Shown here: piece after piece, positions 23,035 to 30,406 of the stretch
Numbering within the stretch: position 1 is the stretch's first letter
How the letters are laid out: each line of letters starts with the position of its first letter
From: an uncultured Acetatifactor sp.
GTDB taxonomy: Bacteria; Bacillota; Clostridia; Lachnospirales; Lachnospiraceae
Reading direction: 5' to 3'
NCBI GenBank assembly: GCA_910586775.1
Contig: CAJUJN010000049.1
Location: 1-32,232 of the forward strand
DNA length: 32,232 bases
Made by a program: the position numbers and the translations under genes
Notes under the pieces: model-generated
What the model saw: only the letters and a program-made list of their open reading frames with translations
Database searches by the model: none
What the model was told of the DNA's origin: nothing

Positions 23035-25371
23035 TTATGGAAATATAATATGAAGCTCTCCTTCCTCATCCGTAAATACATCACTCAGCAATATATTGCG
23101 TATCATATCCTTTTTCGCCGTTCGTTCCATCTCACGGAAGGACTTTAAAGCCTCCTTCTGATACTCAAAAACCGGATTCCTCTGAGCCATGCTCCGGCCG
23201 CTTACGGCTGCCTGTAGCTGCTGCAGATAGTCCACCTGCTCAACCCACGCATTGTCAAGAGCACTGAGTACAGCCGCGCGTACGAATGCGCTCATGTTTT
23301 CCCTTCCCCCGAGCTTTTCCTCCTGCTCCTCCAGCCCGTCCGCAACCTTCTGCAGCAGGTATGATTCAACAGCCGCCGGATCCTTCAGGGAGTTTATCTC
23401 TGATTTTTCATCCAGCATATAGGATATGTTATCCAGGATATATCTGTTAATGGTATGGGAATCCATCGTCCTCTGTGATTTCAAGAAGGAATGTATATTA
23501 TCTTTCGCAATCTTCATGACTGTGCTCATCGGCAGGGATCTGCCGTCTAGAAGCTGATTCCTTGTATCATACATGATTTCCCTCTGCCAGTGCATCACAT
23601 CGTCATATGCCACCGACCGCCTCCGGCCCATGACCGCAAACTCCTCTCCCAGAGCTTGTACCTTGTCTATCGTCCTTTTCAGCTTTCGCCTACTGATACG
23701 CTTCCTGCCCTCTATATATTTTTCAAACTTCAGCGCCTTGTTCCTTGCAATGATATCATCCTCCAGTGATACAAAAAACTGGCTGGTTCCCGGATCCCCC
23801 TGCCTGCCGGCTCGCCCTCTGGCCTGCCGCTCCTGCCGGACGTTTACCATACGGCCGATGCCGATCACGGCGAGGCCCCCTATCTTCTTTACCCCATCTC
23901 CCAGACGGATATCGGTCCCTCGGCCCGCCATGGAAGTGGAGATCGTCAGGGCATTCATCTGTCCGGCCTCCCTGATCATCTCTGCTTCCCAGAAAGCGCT
24001 GGTCGCGTTCAATACACTATGCGGGACATTCTCCTCCATCAGGAGCCTGGATACGAGCTCCGTCTCTGCGATAGTCGTGACCACGATCAGTACAGGACGT
24101 CCTATGCGGTATACCTCCAGAGCGGTTTCTACAGCCGCCTGAAACTGGCTCTCTGCGTTTCTGAAATATAGATCGGGCAGATCCGCCCTCTTCATGGGAC
24201 GGTTGGGCGGTATGACCAGTACCTCTTTCTTATAGATATCCATCAGTTCTTCCGACGCATCCGCCAGCGTACCGCTCATCCCAGCCATTTTCGGAAACAT
24301 CATAAACAGATGCTGGTATGTAATCGACGCCACAGACCGGGTCTCCTGAGAAATATCCAGTCCCTCCTTGGCCTCCAGCGCCTGGTGCTGGCCTCCCCGC
24401 AGCTTCACTCCCGGCAGCATACGGCCTGACCCTTCGTCCAGAAGCTGGAGCTCGCCGTTATTAGCGATCATGTAATCCTTCCCTATACGGTACAGCACAT
24501 GGGCTCTGAGAGCTAATGTGACATGACGGTTTATTTCAAAATGCTCCTTGCCATAAAAATTGTCAATCCGAAAAAAGGTCTCGGCATATTTGATTCCCCC
24601 TTCGGTGAACCATACCGCCTTATCCTTTGTCTCATAATCCCTTCCCTCCGTCAGGGTAGTGACAAAATAGTCCGTCATTGCATATAGATTTGACTGTACC
24701 CTCGGAGACGCCGAAATGACAAGAGGCATCTGTGCCCCGTCCAGCAGGACGGAATCAGCCTCATCTATAATTACGTAATAGAAATCCCTCAGGAACCGTT
24801 CTTCCGCCCGGGATACCAGATTATTAAATAAATAATCAAAGGCAAGACTGCCATGGGTGGTATATACGATGTCAGCAGCGTATATATCCTTTTTATCTTT
24901 ATTTTTAAGTTTCTTTTCCTCTCTGGCACGAGCGCCGGCCGCCACGGAAAGACCCATGAACCGGTATACCGGGCCAAGCTCCTCCGCGTCACGTTCCGCA
25001 AGATACCCGTTGGCTGTCACCAGGATAGTACTCTTCCCTGTGAGGGCATTCAGATACAAAGGCATGGTGGCTACCAGAGTCTTACCCTCGCCGGTATTCA
25101 TTTCCGCAAGATATCCCTGATGAAGCGCAATTGCTCCAATCACCTGCACGTCAAAAGGCGCCTTATCCAGAATCCTATAGTCCGCCTCACAGACTGCCGC
25201 ATAGGCTTCCGGCAACAGGTCGTCCAGACTCTCCCCTGACGCCAGCCGCTCCTTGAATTCCACCGTCAGATGCGCCAGTTCCTCATCTGACAGCCGGGCC
25301 ATTCTTTCCTTATGGCTCCTGACCTGAAGGAGTATTTTATTTAGTTTCTTCAGTCTGCTCTTCTGTCTCAT
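23035..25371 (-). CDS. secA2: Accessory Sec translocation ATPase SecA2
   Basis: A 778-residue SecA-type motor, shorter than housekeeping SecA and without the C-terminal Cys-rich zinc tail. Walker A reads NTGEGKTLVA at about residues 95-104. The DEAD box is VIIDEADSVLLDG at about residues 200-212. STSMAGRGTDIRLGDGV and QARGRAGRQGDPGTSQF are helicase motifs V-VI. A helical scaffold with YDDVMHWQREIMYDTRN follows. It energises export of the glycosylated adhesin through SecY2. The start at 25371 overlaps asp3 by 35 bp and has AGGAAA upstream. Confidence 0.97.
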   Translation of the reverse strand: MRQKSRLKKLNKILLQVRSHKERMARLSDEELAHLTVEFKERLASGESLDDLLPEAYAAVCEADYRILDKAPFDVQVIGAIALHQGYLAEMNTGEGKTLVATMPLYLNALTGKSTILVTANGYLAERDAEELGPVYRFMGLSVAAGARAREEKKLKNKDKKDIYAADIVYTTHGSLAFDYLFNNLVSRAEERFLRDFYYVIIDEADSVLLDGAQMPLVISASPRVQSNLYAMTDYFVTTLTEGRDYETKDKAVWFTEGGIKYAETFFRIDNFYGKEHFEINRHVTLALRAHVLYRIGKDYMIANNGELQLLDEGSGRMLPGVKLRGGQHQALEAKEGLDISQETRSVASITYQHLFMMFPKMAGMSGTLADASEELMDIYKKEVLVIPPNRPMKRADLPDLYFRNAESQFQAAVETALEVYRIGRPVLIVVTTIAETELVSRLLMEENVPHSVLNATSAFWEAEMIREAGQMNALTISTSMAGRGTDIRLGDGVKKIGGLAVIGIGRMVNVRQERQARGRAGRQGDPGTSQFFVSLEDDIIARNKALKFEKYIEGRKRISRRKLKRTIDKVQALGEEFAVMGRRRSVAYDDVMHWQREIMYDTRNQLLDGRSLPMSTVMKIAKDNIHSFLKSQRTMDSHTINRYILDNISYMLDEKSEINSLKDPAAVESYLLQKVADGLEEQEEKLGGRENMSAFVRAAVLSALDNAWVEQVDYLQQLQAAVSGRSMAQRNPVFEYQKEALKSFREMERTAKKDMIRNILLSDVFTDEEGELHIIFP

Positions 25372-25804
25372 CTATTATTTCCTGAATCACGATAGAATGG
25401 AAGTGGAAATGCTCCACCCCTCCGTTGATAAGCTGCAACCTATAACTGTATGTCTTCAGCGGACATTTAAAATCTGTCACCCTATCTCTAATTGCTATGC
25501 GCCCGGCCTCCACCTCATACTTGTCATAAAAGACCAGCTGCACCAGACACTGCTGATTTTCAGGGCAGTCGATATTTACAAAGAGCCGATAATCCGTCTC
25601 CCCGTCTATCATAGGCAACGCCGGTTCTATCCTCCGCATCTGATAATTCGTCCTGGAATACCACTGCTTCAGAACCGTGCCCGGAGGGCACAGGTGATTC
25701 GTAAACTCCACGTCATCCTTTTTATGGTACACGATCTCCGAACCATATAAATAAGTATCTGCGGAATACTCCGTCCAATATATTGTCCATCTTTCTCCTG
25801 CCAT
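25337..25804 (-). CDS. asp3: Accessory Sec system protein Asp3
   Basis: A 155-residue protein with the expected Asp3 layout. An N-terminal YWTEYSADTYLYGSEI segment comes first, then WYSRTNYQMRRIEPALPMI, and a C-terminal beta region ending LINGGVEHFHFHSIVI. Asp3 joins Asp1 and Asp2 in a cytoplasmic complex that binds the adhesin and SecA2; it resembles a carbohydrate-binding module. Its ATG abuts the asp2 stop (TAGATG). A C-terminal acidic tail (DETEEQTEE) follows the core. Confidence 0.9.
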   Translation of the reverse strand: MAGERWTIYWTEYSADTYLYGSEIVYHKKDDVEFTNHLCPPGTVLKQWYSRTNYQMRRIEPALPMIDGETDYRLFVNIDCPENQQCLVQLVFYDKYEVEAGRIAIRDRVTDFKCPLKTYSYRLQLINGGVEHFHFHSIVIQEIIDETEEQTEETK

Positions 25805-27319
25805 CTACTTTTCAGCCCTTCTCAGAAAATCCTCTCTTAAAACCTTTTTGTACTGACTGGAAAACCAGTTGACGATCGCTGCGGTATTGTCGTTATGCCT
25901 GCCGCGGATGCCCTTGCCATATACTTGTACCCCTTCGGAATCCAGATGGGAGATCAAGGTATCATATGCGTGCGAATCATAATCATCCTCCATCATATAA
26001 GATACAATAAACTTTGATTTTCCCCAGTCTACTGCATCAAACTTGCTCCAGAATCTGTCGTTCAGCCTTTGCACGGCGCCTTCATCCGTATCTCCTGCCA
26101 GATACCGCAGCACATCCAGAGATGCAGGAAATCCTCCCGGCCGGTTACGTTTCTCATTTGCCGCCACATTACCGATGCTGGTCAGAGGCTTTCCCAATAT
26201 CATAGCATGCGGTTTGATATCACATCCGTAATACAAAGCGCCATATGTTCCCATGGAAAGACCCGCCATGATTACCTGATCTGATGAGAATCCAAGCTCC
26301 GCCATATAATGCCTGATCACATCAACCATCATCTGCTCATACTCCTGAGCCCCCATATAGAAGCTTCCTCCCTCCAGCCTGGGCTCCGCAACCAGCAAAA
26401 ACGGCGCGCCCATCGAATCCATCAGATAATATCCTTCAAACCCCTGCCTCGTCTTGTATCCAGAAAAAAAGATATTTAAGGGAGGCTTCCTGTCTCCGGG
26501 ATGAAAATAGCAGAAAATCTCTTCCCTCATGGAGGTCACATATCTTTCTCCCCCGGGCAGGAAATATCCGTGGCTTCCCCGGGAATACCTGTCATGCAGC
26601 GCAATGATCTTAAGTTCTCCCTCTCCTCTGGCCCGAAGGGACATGGACAGCCTTCCGTTTTTATCCCTGCTTTCGATCTGGACAATGCTGTCCAGATCTT
26701 TTTCGCTGAATTCCCACCTATTCAGAACGCTCGATATGCTCCCGGCCGCAAACTCTGTTATGGAGAGCGAAATGCTTACCTCCGGATCCTTGCGGTACTC
26801 CAGCCACAGATCCAGCATCTGTCCCTTAAAGATAGGCAAATCATATCTCCAATACACAATCTGTCGGAATTCTTTTCCGAAGAATCCACATACATCTACG
26901 CTGTAGCTTCCGTTCCACTTTACAGAGCCGTTAAATCCTTGGGCGATAGCGATATCCTTAGGCTTGAACTTTTCTCCATAAGGCTTCGGATAATAAAACC
27001 TTGCTTCCTGAAGCATGAATTCCTGAATGTCTTCTTCCGTAATACGCTGACCCTTTTTACACTCATAAAGCCATTCCAGCCTGCCCCGCACCTTTACCTT
27101 ATCTGTCACATATAGGGCATATGCTTTCGAAGCCTTATATAAAGGGCCAAACTCTTCCTCATAGGGCACCCTATCCAGAAAGACCAAGTCAAAACTCTTT
27201 TTCGGCGCTTCAAGAAAGCTTTCCGCATAGCTCAGGCTGATGCCCGCAGGAAGCTTATATTTCTTGTTCCAATCTTCATTTCCCAGCTGCAGTACACGAA
27301 TCTCATCCAACGAAATCAA
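25805..27319 (-). CDS. asp2: Accessory Sec system protein Asp2, O-acetyltransferase-like
   Basis: A 504-residue protein. An N-terminal domain of about 260 residues precedes an alpha/beta-hydrolase fold. The nucleophile elbow GLSMGTYGALYYG lies at about residues 344-356, and a late His is in GRHNDNTAAIVNWF. MEDDYDSHAYDTL probably carries the acidic partner region. In streptococci Asp2 both O-acetylates GlcNAc on the adhesin and is required for export. The key Ser and His are present, so this copy is likely active. The listed start is a TTG at 27319 overlapping asp1 by 17 bp. Its ribosome site AGAGG is unusually close, so a TTG three codons later is possible. Confidence 0.93.
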   Translation of the reverse strand: MISLDEIRVLQLGNEDWNKKYKLPAGISLSYAESFLEAPKKSFDLVFLDRVPYEEEFGPLYKASKAYALYVTDKVKVRGRLEWLYECKKGQRITEEDIQEFMLQEARFYYPKPYGEKFKPKDIAIAQGFNGSVKWNGSYSVDVCGFFGKEFRQIVYWRYDLPIFKGQMLDLWLEYRKDPEVSISLSITEFAAGSISSVLNRWEFSEKDLDSIVQIESRDKNGRLSMSLRARGEGELKIIALHDRYSRGSHGYFLPGGERYVTSMREEIFCYFHPGDRKPPLNIFFSGYKTRQGFEGYYLMDSMGAPFLLVAEPRLEGGSFYMGAQEYEQMMVDVIRHYMAELGFSSDQVIMAGLSMGTYGALYYGCDIKPHAMILGKPLTSIGNVAANEKRNRPGGFPASLDVLRYLAGDTDEGAVQRLNDRFWSKFDAVDWGKSKFIVSYMMEDDYDSHAYDTLISHLDSEGVQVYGKGIRGRHNDNTAAIVNWFSSQYKKVLREDFLRRAEK

Positions 27320-28895
27320 TGACCTCTTTCCATTTTTCTATCAGTTTATCCGTCCTATACCTTTTCCCAAGCTCATATGAGCTGATCTTTGCATCATTCC
27401 AGTTTGCAAGGCCGTCTAAATAATAATCCAACGCACTGGGCAAATCTCTTATCTTTTTTAAGACAATCCCGTTTCCTCCTTCTTCCACAAACTCAGATTC
27501 ATGCCGCACAATCTGGGGAACGCCGATACTGATGGCAGTAATCTGCAGATATACCTCTCTGGCATCCCTCAGATCCACAATCAGTCGCTGCTCCCGCATA
27601 CATTTATTTACCGTCAGCTCGTCAACGCACTGTTCCACATAAAACTTTATCGGAACGCTTCCTTCCATATCCAGATTGTTCTCCGTGACTCCTTCCTCTT
27701 TTTCCAGTGCCCACCCCTCCTCAAGTCCCGCATCCTTCAGACATCTGCGGGTTCTTTCCAGAAGCAGTTGTTTTTTATTCCATGCCGCATCTCTGGTAAA
27801 AAGATGAATTCTTGCGTCTCCATGGGACAACAGATATTCACCCAGATGCCGTATCAGTTCGGCGAATAATTCATCCTTCATACCATCTACCGGGACCAGA
27901 ATTTTCTGGACACTGAGCTGCTGGCTTACCCCGAGGTCGATCCTTGAATCATAAGGAGAAATATCCATAATCTTCCGCGCCAACCCTGCGGATTCCCTGC
28001 GTATTCTCATCAGGCTCTTCTGGGAATCAGCAATAATATAGTCCGCATTCTCCACCATATCTATCATCTCAGGATGCTTTCTGACAGAGTACCTATCCTC
28101 AAAAAAGGACAAAATCAACCTCCTCTTCTTCAAGACATCCCTTAAAAGCGCCGCATGACGCTCATGCATAGCCGCACAGAAAATATCCCCCTGATCCGTC
28201 AGCTTCAGGTACGCCGTCAGTACTTCCTGGATCACCTTTTCCATACTGTCGTACTTTAATGCAGAAAACCGCTTTGTCTGTTCTTGTCCCCGGTATGTCA
28301 GAAGATAATCAGGATGTTTCGGATTAATCTCCACATGGCCATCGTTTTCATAGCACCGAAGCTTCCATATTCCGTTCTCTGTGTAATAATCCTGATAAAC
28401 CGACTTCCCTCCATCATAAAGAATACTGCTGGAGACAAATCCACGGTCATCATAAATATTACACCTGTTTATCTTTTCATCCTTATAGATATCGATCCGA
28501 ATCGGATTTCCGTCTTCTCCGAATTCAATCTGCGCATACTTTTTTCCCTTCAGCATGGCAACTATCACAAAGGATGTATGCACAAACTCAATATCCTCCG
28601 GCCAGCTCAGATTGTGAAAAGAAAGCACCCTCGCTTTCCTCCGGCGAATACATTGCATTGCGTCAAAACATGACCAATAAGGGGCATGATATACTCCTTG
28701 TCTATGTAGAAAGTGTCTGAAATTCGGCGTAAAGCTGAGCAGCATAATCTGGTACGGATAGACGCCGCCGCGGTGAAACAGCTGGATCTGCTTTACCGTA
28801 TCATCAAACTCTGTACGCATCCGTCTCACATGCCAGTTCTGCTCATTCTCGCTCCATTTTCCCTCTTGGTACCATGCAGGTATAAAATATAGCAT
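27303..28895 (-). CDS. asp1: Accessory Sec system protein Asp1
   Basis: A 530-residue protein with the Asp1 start MLYFIPAWYQEGKWSENEQNW. It has a GT-B-like fold in known structures but no catalytic role there. Visible parts are QIQLFHRGGVYPYQIMLLSF, an inserted beta domain with YDDRGFVSSSILYDGG and YYTENGIWKLRCYE, and a C-terminal half with VPVDG, LIVDLRDAREVYLQITAISIGVP and NGIVL. It works with Asp2 and Asp3 in recognising the adhesin. The start has AGGAGAGGAA upstream. It follows secY2 by 27 bp. Confidence 0.94.
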   Translation of the reverse strand: MLYFIPAWYQEGKWSENEQNWHVRRMRTEFDDTVKQIQLFHRGGVYPYQIMLLSFTPNFRHFLHRQGVYHAPYWSCFDAMQCIRRRKARVLSFHNLSWPEDIEFVHTSFVIVAMLKGKKYAQIEFGEDGNPIRIDIYKDEKINRCNIYDDRGFVSSSILYDGGKSVYQDYYTENGIWKLRCYENDGHVEINPKHPDYLLTYRGQEQTKRFSALKYDSMEKVIQEVLTAYLKLTDQGDIFCAAMHERHAALLRDVLKKRRLILSFFEDRYSVRKHPEMIDMVENADYIIADSQKSLMRIRRESAGLARKIMDISPYDSRIDLGVSQQLSVQKILVPVDGMKDELFAELIRHLGEYLLSHGDARIHLFTRDAAWNKKQLLLERTRRCLKDAGLEEGWALEKEEGVTENNLDMEGSVPIKFYVEQCVDELTVNKCMREQRLIVDLRDAREVYLQITAISIGVPQIVRHESEFVEEGGNGIVLKKIRDLPSALDYYLDGLANWNDAKISSYELGKRYRTDKLIEKWKEVIDFVG

Positions 28896-28922
28896 TTCCT
28901 CTCCTATTGCACGGCCAATGTT

Positions 28923-30134
28923 TCAGGCTGTGAGCATAAAATGTTGATAATCATCGTATGTCCGCACCGCCACAACCTCTCTGGTAAAATTGCAGCTCAT
29001 CCCGGCAAGCAACATAGCCGAGGAAGGCAGCATGGAAGGCGCACCTTCCATATTTCCCCCCAGTTGGAGCAGCAGCGGTGTTCCCAGACATATACTCATT
29101 ACCGTGGCGCTGAAAAAACTGATGCGAAAGACATTCCTCCTCAGGTACCTCCTCGTGTCCTTTCCCGCATGAATATTCAGAATACTGTCACCGCTTTTGA
29201 GAAACTGTTCCATTGTTTCCTTCGGGCTAAGCATCAGGAATGAAAATCCGATAGTGATCAGGTATACTACTATGAGATATATAATGATTCCGAGTGGTCT
29301 CGTCATATTCAGATTGTCCTGCCACCAGATAAGAGCCTGATTATAGGGAAACAGCATGCTCAGTAGAGTCACCAGAAGCTTCGGCAACATAAAGAAAGCT
29401 GTCGAAAACATCACCGGCATCACGCCGATAGGGTTATACTTAATTGCAAGATAATTCTTGTCCGCATAGATATTATGGATGGATACTCTCTGCAGCGGAA
29501 TACGCTTTTCGGTATTTTCCATTACAACGATTACGATTGCCACAGCAACAGACATCACAATCATCACAGCAAGCTTATCCGGCGAGCATCCCCTTATATT
29601 TGTCTGGAGCCCGGCTGCAATATTAAAAATAATAAATACAATCTGTCCGCCGATCCCGTATTTCTTATTCATACTGGACAGCATCAGTATAACCATTGCT
29701 CCTGTCACCATTTCAAGCATTGCCACCAACCGAACAGGATAAAGGATATCTCCCGCCGCGACAAACCTCAGCTTGCCTATGTGCCCTACTGCCTGGAGCA
29801 AAGCAAAAGCAAACATCAGACAAATCTCCGCACGATGCATCTTTCTAGGCGACACCCTTTCCCTGGAGCTTTTCCCCATGAACAGCATCACGACCTGAAT
29901 AAGCAACGAAGCGATAATATAGGGCGAGATTCCAAGCGCAAAAAGAGAATGCTGATAGGTATCGCCGCCGATGACCTGCATCAGTACTTCTTCTGCCCCC
30001 ATTGCGCTCTCTGCATATGCCTGCGTATCTACTCCATATAGCGGAATATATCTGCCGGTCATATACACCAGAAGTATCAACACTGTAAAGGACAGCTTGC
30101 CTCTAAATATACTTTCTCTTTTCTTTGACTGCAT
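28923..30134 (-). CDS. secY2: Accessory Sec system translocase channel SecY2
   Basis: A 403-residue SecY homologue with about ten transmembrane helices, shorter than housekeeping SecY. The N-terminal YMTGRYIPLYGVD corresponds to the SecY RIPLPGID plug region. ALGISPYIIASLLIQVVMLF, RPLGIIIYLIVVYLITIGFSFLM and GNMEGAPSMLPSSAMLLAGMSCN follow. It forms the membrane channel used with SecA2 for the glycosylated adhesin. The start at 30134 has AGGAG upstream. A 15-bp hairpin lies 31 bp before it, between it and the small membrane-protein gene. It opens the export-machinery part of the operon. Confidence 0.95.
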   Translation of the reverse strand: MQSKKRESIFRGKLSFTVLILLVYMTGRYIPLYGVDTQAYAESAMGAEEVLMQVIGGDTYQHSLFALGISPYIIASLLIQVVMLFMGKSSRERVSPRKMHRAEICLMFAFALLQAVGHIGKLRFVAAGDILYPVRLVAMLEMVTGAMVILMLSSMNKKYGIGGQIVFIIFNIAAGLQTNIRGCSPDKLAVMIVMSVAVAIVIVVMENTEKRIPLQRVSIHNIYADKNYLAIKYNPIGVMPVMFSTAFFMLPKLLVTLLSMLFPYNQALIWWQDNLNMTRPLGIIIYLIVVYLITIGFSFLMLSPKETMEQFLKSGDSILNIHAGKDTRRYLRRNVFRISFFSATVMSICLGTPLLLQLGGNMEGAPSMLPSSAMLLAGMSCNFTREVVAVRTYDDYQHFMLTA

Positions 30135-30165
30135 CCGTTCTCTCCTAAATCATGCCTACGTGCAG

Positions 30166-30203
30166 AAATTAGTGACCATCTCTAAAGGGATGGCCACTAA
30201 TTT
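30166..30203 (-). promoter_or_regulatory. Intergenic hairpin before secY2
   Basis: The 15-base arms AAATTAGTGGCCATC and GATGGTCACTAATTT (minus strand, one G-U pair) enclose an 8-base loop. There is no long T-run after it on the minus strand, so it is not a classical terminator. It lies between the adhesin/small-protein part and the export genes. It could be a partial terminator or an RNA-processing or stabilising stem that lets the adhesin be made in excess of its machinery. That role is inference. Confidence 0.55.
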
Positions 30204-30248
30204 ACTGTTTTGTTTAAAACATTTTCCTATCTTTTAACGTCTTGCACG

Positions 30249-30401
30249 TTACCTTACTTTACCGCCTTTCAGCTCCTCCAGCTCCTTTTTTAATCCCCTG
30301 CGCCTTATTACTGTATAGGCGCAGGCAGCAATCAGAAGAGCTGTTCCCAGTATATCCCACCAGCAGGGACCTATCGTCAAGTGTTGAAAAAATTCTGCCA
30401 T
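30249..30401 (-). CDS. 50-residue membrane protein homologous to the adhesin's C-terminal tail
   Basis: The gene starts at ATG 30401, five bases after the adhesin stop, with AGAGG upstream, and ends at 30249. The protein has a short N-terminus, a Cys at residue 13, one transmembrane helix at about 14-33 (WWDILGTALLIAACAYTVI) and a basic tail RRRGLKKELEELKGGKVR, predicting an N-out/C-in topology. Its last 38 residues align without gaps to the last 38 of the adhesin: Cys at the same place, 16 identities, including the tail KKE..ELK.GK. In streptococci the small aSec proteins Asp4/Asp5 are encoded elsewhere in the locus and resemble SecE/SecG. This one has the opposite charge pattern, so I do not call it Asp4. 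Confidence 0.75.
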   Translation of the reverse strand: MAEFFQHLTIGPCWWDILGTALLIAACAYTVIRRRGLKKELEELKGGKVR

Positions 30402-30406
30402 TTACA

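Noticed and set aside
30249..30401. Calling the 50-residue protein Asp4 or a SecE-like subunit.
   Set aside because: It has the size, but the basic residues follow the helix, giving the opposite orientation to SecE, and its closest likeness is the adhesin tail.
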